Positions 6,940 through 15,853 of a stretch of 64,000 bases of DNA are shown in pieces. Position numbers and translations under genes: made by a program. The stretch comes from Bradyrhizobium sp. CCBAU 51765 (GTDB lineage: Bacteria; Pseudomonadota; Alphaproteobacteria; Rhizobiales; Xanthobacteraceae), in NCBI RefSeq assembly GCF_015291725.1, contig NZ_CP030038.1, forward strand, positions 6,437,001 through 6,501,000, given 5' to 3'. Positions within the stretch are counted from its first letter, which is position 1. Each line of letters opens with the position of its first letter. The notes beneath the pieces are model-generated. The model had not been told where the DNA came from and did not search any database. It saw only the letters and a program-made list of their open reading frames with translations.

Positions 6940-7710
6940 CTACGCGACGAGCTGTCTCGCCGCGGCCGAGATCATCACCAGCCCGCCCGTGATGACCGCG
7001 ACGTCGAGGATCGCGGCGTGGATGTGCACCGGCATCCGTACGACGACGGCCTTTGCGAGAAATGCGCCGGGGATTGCGATGCCGCCGATCAGAAGCGCGA
7101 AGGCGAGCACCTGCGCCGTCACGGCGCCGGCGAGGCCGAACACCGAGATCTTGATGAGGCCGGTGCCGAGCGAGATCATCGCATCGGTCGCGATCACGGC
7201 GGCGCCTTCGAGCCCCGTGGCCATCAACAGCGACAGCAGGATCACGCCGGAGCCCGAGGTGCCGCCGACCAGCACGCCGTAGCCGACGGAGCCGGCCGCA
7301 AGGCCGGTGTCGCCGATCCGCACGCTGCGCCGTCGCAGCACGCGGCGCAGCGGCACGCTCAGGATCAGCATGGTGCCGATCACGAGCGCCGCGCCCGCAC
7401 CGGTCAGGCGCGTATAGCCGTAAGCGCCGAGCGCCGTCGTCAAGCCTGCGCAGGCGAGCACGATCAGCGCGCGGCGGCGGTCGGCGTAGCGCAGATAAGC
7501 GATGGCGCGGCTGAGATTGGTGAACATCGCGGAGATCGCGATGATCGGCACCACGGGCTCGGCGCCGACCAGCGGCACCAGCACCAGCGGCATCAGGGCG
7601 CCGGTGCCGTAGCCGGCGAGACCACCGATGACCGAAGCAAACAACGCCATCGTTGCGACCAGCAGGAGCTGCAGAAGCGAGATGTCGGCGAAGCCTGAGA
7701 CGATGGTCAA
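6940..7710 (-). CDS. TauE/SafE family sulfite exporter-like permease
   Basis: A 256-residue polytopic membrane protein, the usual family length. It has about eight hydrophobic helices and the family glycines (VIGGLAGYGTGALMPLVLVP near the start and VGYGVLVGGTSGSGVILLSL in the second half). Family members export organosulfur or sulfite anions. The first in-frame start that keeps helix 1 is TTG at 7710 (TIVSGFADISLLQ); there is no good ATG before the helix and the ribosome site is weak. The start lies inside a duplicated fragment of the cca 3' end, so the leader of this gene was rebuilt by that event. Confidence 0.82.
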   Translation of the reverse strand: MTIVSGFADISLLQLLLVATMALFASVIGGLAGYGTGALMPLVLVPLVGAEPVVPIIAISAMFTNLSRAIAYLRYADRRRALIVLACAGLTTALGAYGYTRLTGAGAALVIGTMLILSVPLRRVLRRRSVRIGDTGLAAGSVGYGVLVGGTSGSGVILLSLLMATGLEGAAVIATDAMISLGTGLIKISVFGLAGAVTAQVLAFALLIGGIAIPGAFLAKAVVVRMPVHIHAAILDVAVITGGLVMISAAARQLVA

Positions 7711-7793
7711 TTTTTCTGATCGCGGCTGATTCGAGCCGCAGCCTGATCTGCAATGGAAACGAGCACGGCCTCGTCTAGTGGAGAATCCGCGGC
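7705..7793 (-). pseudogene. degenerate second copy of the cca 3' end
   Basis: These 89 bp align without gaps to 7885-7973, the true end of cca, at about 70 of 89 positions. Translated on the minus strand it reads AADSPLDEAVLVSIADQ then AAARISRDQKN and a stop, against AADFPLEEVALAAIADQ then AVTRIRRDEKT in the intact gene. The coding sense is kept, so this is a remnant of a second, diverged cca allele. The stop codon of the remnant overlaps the start codon of the permease gene. Confidence 0.8.
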
Positions 7794-7886
7794 CAGGCAA
7801 CCGCCGAGGCACGCGGCGGCCGAACCGGCCCGCCCTGATGACGGGGGTGAACCGCGGGCGGCCCCTGGCGCCGCCTTTGGCCAAGG

Positions 7887-9143
7887 TCACGTTTTCTCAT
7901 CGCGGCGGATTCGCGTCACAGCTTGATCGGCGATGGCAGCGAGCGCGACTTCCTCCAGTGGAAAATCCGCCGCGAGCCAGGCGTCCTCGGCGAGCGTCAA
8001 CACATGTCCGAGCGCGGGTCCTTCGGCCAGACCGCGTGCGATGAAGTCGGCGGCCTTCAGCGGAAATTTCGGTGCGGTCCAGCGCTGCGGCAGCTCGGCG
8101 AGCGCGCGCCAGCGCGGCGAGGTGACGTCGCCGCCGTTCCTCGCCCAGCCCAGCAATACGCGATCCTGATAGCGCTCGGCACCGAGCCGGTAGAGCAGCC
8201 GCCGTGCATCGGCTTCGTCCTTGGCGGCCAGGCGCCACCAGCGATGCCCCATCGAATCCAGCGCCTTGGTTTCGGCGTTGGAGAGCCGCAAGCGCGCAGC
8301 GACGCGCTTGGCGTCTTCGGTGACGGCGACCGACAGCGCGGCCAGGCGTCGCGTGCTGCTTGGCGCGAGACCGAGCTCGCGCTCGATCGCGATCATCGTC
8401 GCCAGGGGGCCCGTATAGACGACGCCGCCGATCAACGCCTGCAGCAAGCCGCCCTCGGCCATGGCCAGCACGGCCGCGGCTGCACCGCCGGCCACCAGCA
8501 ATTTCAGCATCTCCATGCGCACCCGCTCGGCCGAGAGGCTGGCGAGGCCCGCGCGCCCGCGGATGCAGGCGAGATAGCCATCACGGTCGGGCTCTCCGGC
8601 ACCGAAAGCGGCGTGGATGCGGAAGAAGCGCAGGATGCGCAGATAATCCTCGGCGATGCGCTGGTCGGGATCGCCGATGAAGCGCACGCGGCGGGCTCTC
8701 GCATCGGCGATGCCACCGACATAGTCGTACACGACACCATCAGCATCGACCGACAAGCCGTTCATGGTGAAGTCGCGCCGCTCGGCATCCTTCACCCAGT
8801 CGCGGCCGAACGCGACCTTGGCCTTGCGGCCGAAGGTCTCGGTGTCCTCGCGCAGCGTGGTGACTTCATAGGGATGTCCGTCGATCACCAGCGTGACGGT
8901 GCCGTGGTCGATGCCGGTCGGCACGCCCTTGATGCCGGCGGCCTTGGCACGCCGCATCACCTCGTCCGGCAGCGCCGTGGTCGCGATGTCGATGTCGCCA
9001 GGCAGGAGACCGAGCAGCGCATTGCGGACGGCGCCGCCGACCACCCGCGCCTCCTCGCCATCGCTGCCGAGCAGTTGCAGGACACGCGCGGTCCCGCCTG
9101 CGGTCAGCCAGGGCGCATGGGCGAGTAGCGGCTCGGCGCTCAT
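7887..9143 (-). CDS. cca: CCA tRNA nucleotidyltransferase / poly(A) polymerase-type
   Basis: A 418-residue class II nucleotidyltransferase that adds or repairs the 3' CCA of tRNA. The N-terminal catalytic motifs are VVGGAVRNALLGL and the metal-binding DIDIATTA (about residues 36-55). The flexible DFTMNGLSVD follows near residue 120, then the RNA-recognition region EDYLRILRFFRIHAAFG. The C-terminus is the family's helical tail. ATG 9143 is chosen because the protein conserved start (MSAEPLLAHAPWL) begins there; the frame is open upstream. It precedes the permease gene, and a diverged duplicate of its last 90 bp sits just beyond its stop. Confidence 0.92.
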   Translation of the reverse strand: MSAEPLLAHAPWLTAGGTARVLQLLGSDGEEARVVGGAVRNALLGLLPGDIDIATTALPDEVMRRAKAAGIKGVPTGIDHGTVTLVIDGHPYEVTTLREDTETFGRKAKVAFGRDWVKDAERRDFTMNGLSVDADGVVYDYVGGIADARARRVRFIGDPDQRIAEDYLRILRFFRIHAAFGAGEPDRDGYLACIRGRAGLASLSAERVRMEMLKLLVAGGAAAAVLAMAEGGLLQALIGGVVYTGPLATMIAIERELGLAPSSTRRLAALSVAVTEDAKRVAARLRLSNAETKALDSMGHRWWRLAAKDEADARRLLYRLGAERYQDRVLLGWARNGGDVTSPRWRALAELPQRWTAPKFPLKAADFIARGLAEGPALGHVLTLAEDAWLAADFPLEEVALAAIADQAVTRIRRDEKT

Positions 9144-9153
9144 CGATGGGCCC

Positions 9154-9417
9154 CTATTTTTCCACGCCCGGCACGAGCTTGCCGTTCTCGATATGGGCGG
9201 GAACGTAGGTCGAATCCGGCGGCGCGCCGGAGTACTGGGCAAGGCCGATCAGGCCGGCGATCACGAGCGCGAGCGCGACCAGGGTGAGGCGCGCAACGAC
9301 GGTGACCGGCCATGAGGAGCGTTCGAACAGGCCTGACCGCGTTGCGGCGAGGAACAGGGCATAGACGGCAAAGGGGATGAGGAAGATTCCGATCTCGGTC
9401 AGAATCGTCCGGATCAT
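9154..9417 (-). CDS. DUF6111 family small membrane protein
   Basis: An 87-residue protein with two predicted membrane helices (ILTEIGIFLIPFAVYALFLA and VVARLTLVALALVIAGLIGL) and the typical ending PPDSTYVPAHIENGKLVPG. It overlaps the upstream NUDIX gene by 4 bases (ATGA) and ends 10 bases before cca. The order NUDIX-DUF6111-cca is a conserved rhizobial operon. Function unknown. Confidence 0.85.
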   Translation of the reverse strand: MIRTILTEIGIFLIPFAVYALFLAATRSGLFERSSWPVTVVARLTLVALALVIAGLIGLAQYSGAPPDSTYVPAHIENGKLVPGVEK

Positions 9418-10091
9418 GATGAATAGATCCGCTCATACAGCACACGCAACATTCCGGCCGTCGCACCCCAGATGTAGCGTTCCGCGAACGGCATCGCGTA
9501 ATAGGATCGCGCCAGCCCACGGAATTCCTTGCTGTGCACCTGGTGGTTCACCGGATCCATCAGGAAGGATAGCGGCACCTCGAACGCATCATCAACCTCG
9601 GAATGGTTGATGGTGAGCGAAAAGCCGGGCCTGACCCGCGCGACCGTCGGCAGGATGCGGAAGCCGAAGGCGGTGCCGTAGAGATCGAGATAGCCGAGCG
9701 GCTCGACGAAGTCTCTGGACAGCCCGACCTCCTCCTCGGCCTCGCGGAGCGCCGCATCGAGCGGCGAGGAATCGGTCGCGTCGATCTTGCCGCCGGGAAA
9801 CGCGATCTGACCGGCATGGTCGTTGAGATGGGCCGAGCGCTGCGTCAGCAGGATGGTGGGCTCGGGATGGTCGACCACCGCGATCAGGACCGCCGCCGGC
9901 CGCACCGGCTGCTCGCGCGCGATGATCTCGAGCATCTTGTCGGTGCCGGGATCGCCCGAGGCGGGGATGATGTTCGGATCGTACAGGCCCGGTGGCACGT
10001 CGAAGCCGAGCTTCGCCCGCGAACGGGCGAAGAAATCCTCAGCTCCCATCGCGACGGGCGCGTTCGTCAGGATAGGCTTGTTCAAATTCAA
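9414..10091 (-). CDS. CoA pyrophosphatase, NUDIX family
   Basis: A 225-residue hydrolase of the CoA/acyl-CoA diphosphatase group (NudL/NUDT7-like). The motif LTQRSAHLNDHAGQIAFPGG is the CoA-specific signature in front of the NUDIX box KIDATDSSPLDAALREAEEEVGL. It probably cleaves CoA to phosphopantetheine and 3',5'-ADP. The best start is TTG at 10091, whose codon overlaps the TGA of the preceding DUF1285 gene and has GAGGG upstream. An ATG at 10049 is the alternative. Confidence 0.88.
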   Translation of the reverse strand: MNLNKPILTNAPVAMGAEDFFARSRAKLGFDVPPGLYDPNIIPASGDPGTDKMLEIIAREQPVRPAAVLIAVVDHPEPTILLTQRSAHLNDHAGQIAFPGGKIDATDSSPLDAALREAEEEVGLSRDFVEPLGYLDLYGTAFGFRILPTVARVRPGFSLTINHSEVDDAFEVPLSFLMDPVNHQVHSKEFRGLARSYYAMPFAERYIWGATAGMLRVLYERIYSS

Positions 10092-10699
10092 AGCGCGGCC
10101 CTCACCTGCTCCGCATCGGCCATGGCGAAGAATTCGCCGGCCGACTCGACGCCGAACATCGGCTGGCCATCGACCATCCGCTCCTCGCCCATGTCAACCA
10201 GATCGTAATAGAGCGCCCTCGTGACCTTGGCCCAGAGATCGGCGCGGACGTGCAAGTATGGCGTCAGTCCGCCATCCGGTGCCTGCTCGAAACGCAGCCG
10301 GTGCCCGGCATCGCAGGTGACCCAGTCATCGACATTGGTGCGGAAGCGCAGCACGCGATGGTTGCCCTCGCCGTCCTTCTGCATCTCGACCGCCATGAAC
10401 GGCGCATCATCGACGCGGATGCCGACCTTCTCCACCGGCGTGACCAGGAAATGCCTGTCGCCCTCGCGCTTGAGGATGGTCGAAAACAGGCGGACCAGGG
10501 CAGGACGTCCGATTGGCGTTCCCAAGTAGAACCAAGTACCATCGGATGCGATTCGGATATCGAGATCGCCGCAAAACGGCGGATTCCACAGATGCACCGG
10601 AGGCAGCCCCTTTTTGGCGCCTTCGGCATTGGCAGCGCTTTTGGCGGCCGCAGTCAGCCCATCGAGACCGCGATCGGCGCTCTGCCCTTGGTTCGCCAT
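10088..10699 (-). CDS. DUF1285 domain protein
   Basis: A 203-residue protein of the DUF1285 family, beta-rich and often encoded with the NUDIX/cca operon. Marks are the block VHLWNPPFCGDLDIRIASDG, then GTPIGRPALVRLFSTILKRE, the acidic turn DDAPFMAVEM and VDDWVTCDAGHRLRFE. The frame extends upstream, but ATG 10699 (MANQGQSADRG) is the natural start. It is the first gene of a four-gene minus-strand operon (DUF1285, NUDIX, DUF6111, cca), each overlapping or almost touching the next. Function unknown. Confidence 0.85.
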   Translation of the reverse strand: MANQGQSADRGLDGLTAAAKSAANAEGAKKGLPPVHLWNPPFCGDLDIRIASDGTWFYLGTPIGRPALVRLFSTILKREGDRHFLVTPVEKVGIRVDDAPFMAVEMQKDGEGNHRVLRFRTNVDDWVTCDAGHRLRFEQAPDGGLTPYLHVRADLWAKVTRALYYDLVDMGEERMVDGQPMFGVESAGEFFAMADAEQVRAAL

Positions 10700-10890
10700 G
10701 GTTTGCCCTGACTCTGTGATTGGCACGATTGGTGCAGGTCTACGTTGTACTCGGGTGTGCGGTTCCATCCGGAATAGCCCGGTGTGGAGGTCGCCACTTC
10801 GTGATGCCGTACATACCCCGAAGCCGATAAGGTGGGGATAGGTTAATTCAACGAATACATGGCCTTCCTGCAAGTCTAGCATAGGGCCCA

Positions 10891-10931
10891 TGACGTGGCG
10901 TGATGACCCGACGTGACGTGGTGACGTGACG
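10891..10931. repeat. cluster of TGACGTG motifs in a divergent promoter region
   Basis: Between DUF1285 (minus) and moxR (plus), TGACGTG occurs at 10891, 10914 and 10922, with a further GACGTGA at 10909. It lies 40-80 bases upstream of moxR. It may be a multi-site operator or a simple short repeat; no regulator is known to me for it. Confidence 0.4.
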
Positions 10932-10970
10932 ATGCAGGCAAGCCGCGTGGCAGGCTGAAGGAGCGAGCGA

Positions 10971-11968
<998 letters not shown>

Positions 11969-11969
<1 letters not shown>

Positions 11970-12913
11970 TGGCAGCGGAGAACGGGCGCGCAGCGAAGGA
12001 AACACTGGCGATCCGACGTGCCGATGGCGAAAGTCGCACGCTCGCCGCTTCGCTGCCGCGTCTGGTACTCGAGGCCCGCCGCATCGCCGCCAACGTCATC
12101 CACGGCCTGCATGGAAGGCGCCGCGCCGGCGCCGGCGAAAACTTCTGGCAGTACCGCCGCTTCGTCTCGGGCGAACCAGCGCAGAACGTCGACTGGCGCC
12201 GCTCTGCGCGTGACGACCATCTCTATGTCCGCGAGCTCGAATGGGAAGCTTCGCACACGGTCTGGATCTGGCCTGACCGCTCGCCCTCGATGGCGTTCGC
12301 CTCGAAGACCGCGCGCGAATCCAAGCTCGAGCGGACGCTGATCGTCGCCTTCGCGCTGGCCGAGCTGCTCGTCGCCGGCGGCGAGCGCGTCGGCATTCCC
12401 GGGCTGATGGCGCCGACCGCAAGCCGCAGCGTCATCGACAAGATGGCGCAGGCGATGCTGCATGACGATGCCGACCGGCTGAGCCTTCCGCCGTCCTTCG
12501 TGCCCGCAGCGCTGGCCGAGATCATCGTGCTGTCGGATTTCTGGTCGCCGATCTCCGAGATCAGGACGATGCTCGCAGGGCTCTCCGGCTCCGGCGCGCA
12601 CGGCACGATGGTGCAGGTCGTCGATCCCGCCGAGGAATCGTTTCCCTATTCCGGCCGCGTCGAGTTCGTCGAGCCCGAAGGCTTTGGCGTGATCACCGCC
12701 GGCCGCGCCGAGAGCTGGGCACAGGACTATACCGCGCGGCTCGCGCTGCATCGCGACCAGATCCGCGCCGAGACCAACAAGCTGGACTGGCTGTTCACGA
12801 CGCACGCGACCGACCGTTCGGCCGCCGAGCTGCTGCTGTTCCTGCATGCCGGCATGCAGGTGAGCAAGTCGGGCGCCCGCACCACGACGATCAAGGCGGG
12901 GCCGGCCGCATGA
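11969..12913 (+). CDS. DUF58 protein
   Basis: A 314-residue DUF58 protein. The core motif GENFWQYRRFVSGEPAQNVDWRRSARDDHLYVREL (in two pieces) fits the family. The VWA-like metal site is intact as DRSPSM (DxSxS, near residue 100). Later hydrophobic strands (LAEIIVLSDFWSPIS) continue the VWA-like fold. The ATG overlaps the MoxR stop (TGATG). DUF58 proteins are the usual partners of MoxR ATPases. No signal peptide is visible, so it is probably cytoplasmic or attached to the membrane proteins downstream. Confidence 0.9.
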
Positions 12914-15723
12914 TGGGATTGCCGCTCGCCTTCACCCAACCGCTGCTCCTGATCGGCCTCGTCAGCCTGCCCGTGCTGTGGTGGCTCCTGCGCGTGATGC
13001 CGCCGCGGCCGCGCCGCATCGAGTTTCCGCCGACGCGGCTGCTGTTCGACATCGCCCCTAGGGAGGAGACGCCCTCGCGGACGCCGTGGTGGCTGACGGC
13101 GCTCCGCCTGCTCGCCGCCGCGCTGGTGATCTTCGCCGCCGCCGGCCCGATCTGGAATCCGCAAACAGGCAGCGCCGGCAGCAGGGCGCCGCTGATGATC
13201 ATGTTCGACGACGGCTGGAGCGCCGCATCGCACTGGGATGTCAGGATCCGGACCGCCGACGAGCTGATCGCCAATGCCGACAACGACAGCCGCGCCATCG
13301 CGCTGGTGCCGCTGTCGGAGCCGAACCGCGACATCACCCTGATGCCGGCGGGTGCGGCGCGCGTCGCGCTGCGGCAACTCGCGCCGAAGCCCTATTCGAT
13401 CGACCGCGTCGAGACGCTGGCCGCGGTCGACCGTTTCCTCAAAGTCACCGGCGACTGCGAGATCGCCTGGCTCTCCGACGGCATCGACACCGGCCGCGGC
13501 GAAGACTTCGTGCAGGGCCTCGGCAAGACCATCGGCGATCGCAGCCTGACCGTGTTCGAAGGCGGCACCTCCTCACCGCTGGCGCTGGTCGCGGCCGAGA
13601 ACGCCGCGGCGAAGATGACGGTGAAGGTGCTGCGCACCGACGGCGGCATCGCGGTCGGCACCGTGCGTGCGCTCGACCAGAAGGCCGCGCCGATCGGAGA
13701 AGCGCGCTATTCGTTCGGCCCGCAGGACAAGGAGACCGAAGCCGCGTTCGATCTGCCGGTCGAGCTGCGCAACGACATCACCCGGCTTGAAATATCCGGC
13801 GAGCGCTCGGCCGGCGCCGTGCAGCTGCTCGACAAGCGCTGGCGCCGCCGCGCCATCGGCATCGTCTCGGGCTCGACCAGCGAGACCGCGCAGCCGCTGC
13901 TGGCGCCGACCTTCTATCTCACCCGCGCGCTGGCGCCGTTCGCCGACGTCCGGCTCGCCGACAAGGGCTCGCCGCAGCAGGGCATCACACAATTTTTGGA
14001 CCAGAAGCTGCCGATGATCATCCTCGCCGATGTCGGCACCATCTCCCCTGAACTCCGCGAGCGCATCAATGCCTGGATCGACCAGGGCGGCGTGCTGGTT
14101 CGCTTCGCCGGCCCCCGGCTGGCACAGGCCGAGGACGACCTCGTGCCGGTCAAGCTGCGCAAGGGCGGTCGGACGCTCGGCGGCAGCCTGACCTGGGAGA
14201 AGCCGCAGCATCTGGCCTCGTTCGCGGCCGACGGCCCGTTTGCCGGCGTGGCGGTCCCCAAGGACGTCACCGTAAGTCGCCAGGTGCTGGCCGAGCCCGA
14301 CGCCGTGCTCGCCACCAAGAGCTGGGCCTCGCTGGAAGACGGCACGCCGCTGGTGACCGGCGAGCATCGCGGCAAGGGCCTCGTCAGCCTGTTCCACGTC
14401 AGCGCCGACATGCGCTGGTCGGACCTGCCGATGTCGGGCACCTTCGTCGAAATGCTGCGGCGGGTGGTCGACATGTCCGGCTACACCGCCAAGCCCGGCG
14501 CCGGCGTTGCCAGCGAGGCGACCACTGAAACGGTGGCGCCGCTGCACATCCTCGACGGTTTCGGCGCGTTCGGCCCGCCGCCGGCGACCGCAAAACCGCT
14601 GCCGGCCGATTATCGCGATCGGGCCACACCTGATCATCCGCCGGGCTTCTATGGTCCGGCAGAAGGACCGCTTGCCGTGAACACGCTTGCTGCCGCCGAC
14701 CGCATCGCGGCCCTGAACACCGCGAGCCTGCGCGCCCGGCACGCCACCTACACCAATGCCGAACCGCGGGACCTCCGCGGCTGGCTGCTGTCCACCGCGC
14801 TCGCGCTGTTCCTGGTCGACGCCATCATCGTCGCGGTGCTCGGCGGCGGGATTGCCGCGCTGCTGCGCCGCCGCGCCGCGCCCGCAATGATCGTGTTCGC
14901 TCTGGCGCTCGCAGGCCTGATGTCGTTTGCACCGGCGCCGGCGCGCGCCGACAGCGCCGCGGACGAGTTCGCGATGAAGGCGGTGTCGCAGACGCGACTC
15001 GCCTATGTCGTGACGGGCAATGCCGACGTCGATTCCATCGTCAAGGCAGGGATGAACGGGCTGACGCTGTTCCTGGCCCAGCGCACCGCGCTCGAGGCCG
15101 GCGATCCCGTCGGCGTCGATCCGGCGCGCGACGAGCTCGCCTTCTTCCCGCTGATCTACTGGCCGATCGTGCCGGGCGCGCCGAAACCGCCGCAGGACGC
15201 CATCAACAAGATCGACGCCTACATGAAGCAGGGCGGCACCGTGCTGTTCGACACCCGCGACGCGATCGAGGCACCGCCCGGCGCGAACGGGGCGTCGCAG
15301 ACCCCGGGCATGCAGACGCTGCGCGAGATACTCTCCTCGCTCGACGTGCCCGAGCTCGAGCCGGTGCCGCGCGAGCACGTGCTGACCAAGACCTTCTATC
15401 TGCTGCGCGACTTCCCCGGCCGCTTCACCGCCGGCCAGACCTGGGTCGAGACGCTGCCGCGCGAGGAGGACGAGGACAGCGCGCAGCGGCCGGCGCGCGG
15501 CGGCGACGGCGTCTCGCCGATCATCATCACCTCGAACGATCTCGCCGGCGCCTGGGCGGTGCGGCCCGACGGACAAGCCATGCTGCCGGTGACCGGCGGC
15601 GACGCCCGCCAGCGCGAATTTGCCTACCGCGCCGGCGCCAATATCGTGATGTACACGCTGACCGGCAACTACAAGGCCGACCAGGTGCACGCTCCGGCGC
15701 TGATCGAACGGCTGGGGCAATAG
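12910..15723 (+). CDS. large BatA-like / DUF4159 membrane protein
   Basis: A 937-residue protein. The N-terminus (LLLIGLVSLPVLWWLLRVMPP..., then RIEFPPTRLLFDI) is the aerotolerance BatA N-terminal module with two membrane helices. A VWA-like domain follows, whose metal site is degenerate (FDDGWSAAS instead of DxSxS). The middle, RAIGIVSGSTSETAQPLLAP to GGVLVRFAGP, is glutamine-amidotransferase-like. A membrane segment near 640 is followed by a signal-like stretch MIVFALALAGLMSFAP..ARA, and then the DUF4159 domain (TRLAYVVTGNADVDS, PLIYWPIVPG, KQGGTVLFDT). The DUF4159 part therefore looks exported. It overlaps DUF58 by 4 bases (ATGA). Confidence 0.88.
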   Translation: MMGLPLAFTQPLLLIGLVSLPVLWWLLRVMPPRPRRIEFPPTRLLFDIAPREETPSRTPWWLTALRLLAAALVIFAAAGPIWNPQTGSAGSRAPLMIMFDDGWSAASHWDVRIRTADELIANADNDSRAIALVPLSEPNRDITLMPAGAARVALRQLAPKPYSIDRVETLAAVDRFLKVTGDCEIAWLSDGIDTGRGEDFVQGLGKTIGDRSLTVFEGGTSSPLALVAAENAAAKMTVKVLRTDGGIAVGTVRALDQKAAPIGEARYSFGPQDKETEAAFDLPVELRNDITRLEISGERSAGAVQLLDKRWRRRAIGIVSGSTSETAQPLLAPTFYLTRALAPFADVRLADKGSPQQGITQFLDQKLPMIILADVGTISPELRERINAWIDQGGVLVRFAGPRLAQAEDDLVPVKLRKGGRTLGGSLTWEKPQHLASFAADGPFAGVAVPKDVTVSRQVLAEPDAVLATKSWASLEDGTPLVTGEHRGKGLVSLFHVSADMRWSDLPMSGTFVEMLRRVVDMSGYTAKPGAGVASEATTETVAPLHILDGFGAFGPPPATAKPLPADYRDRATPDHPPGFYGPAEGPLAVNTLAAADRIAALNTASLRARHATYTNAEPRDLRGWLLSTALALFLVDAIIVAVLGGGIAALLRRRAAPAMIVFALALAGLMSFAPAPARADSAADEFAMKAVSQTRLAYVVTGNADVDSIVKAGMNGLTLFLAQRTALEAGDPVGVDPARDELAFFPLIYWPIVPGAPKPPQDAINKIDAYMKQGGTVLFDTRDAIEAPPGANGASQTPGMQTLREILSSLDVPELEPVPREHVLTKTFYLLRDFPGRFTAGQTWVETLPREEDEDSAQRPARGGDGVSPIIITSNDLAGAWAVRPDGQAMLPVTGGDARQREFAYRAGANIVMYTLTGNYKADQVHAPALIERLGQ

Positions 15724-15756
15724 AGATGCGCGCGACGCGCTTGATCCACACACTCC

Positions 15757-15836
15757 GTCATTCCGGGATGGTCCGAAGGGCCAGACCCGGAATCTCGAGA
15801 TTCCGGGTTCGATGCTTCGCATCGCCCCGGAATGAC
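15757..15836. repeat. palindromic repeat, CATTCCGGGG family
   Basis: Outer arms GTCATTCCGGG and CCCCGGAATGAC face each other, with the inner pair ATCTCGAGAT and CGGGTTCGATGCTTCGCATCG. It sits inside the MoxR operon between two of its genes. Related copies lie at 27676-27777 and 61021-61119, with a half copy at 54323-54357. Confidence 0.85.
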
Positions 15837-15853
15837 GTTGACAAGGTGGTTTG

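Noticed and set aside
9144..9242. Longer N-terminus of cca
   Set aside because: The extra 33 codons have no conservation pattern and overlap DUF6111; the conserved MSAEPLL start is at 9143.
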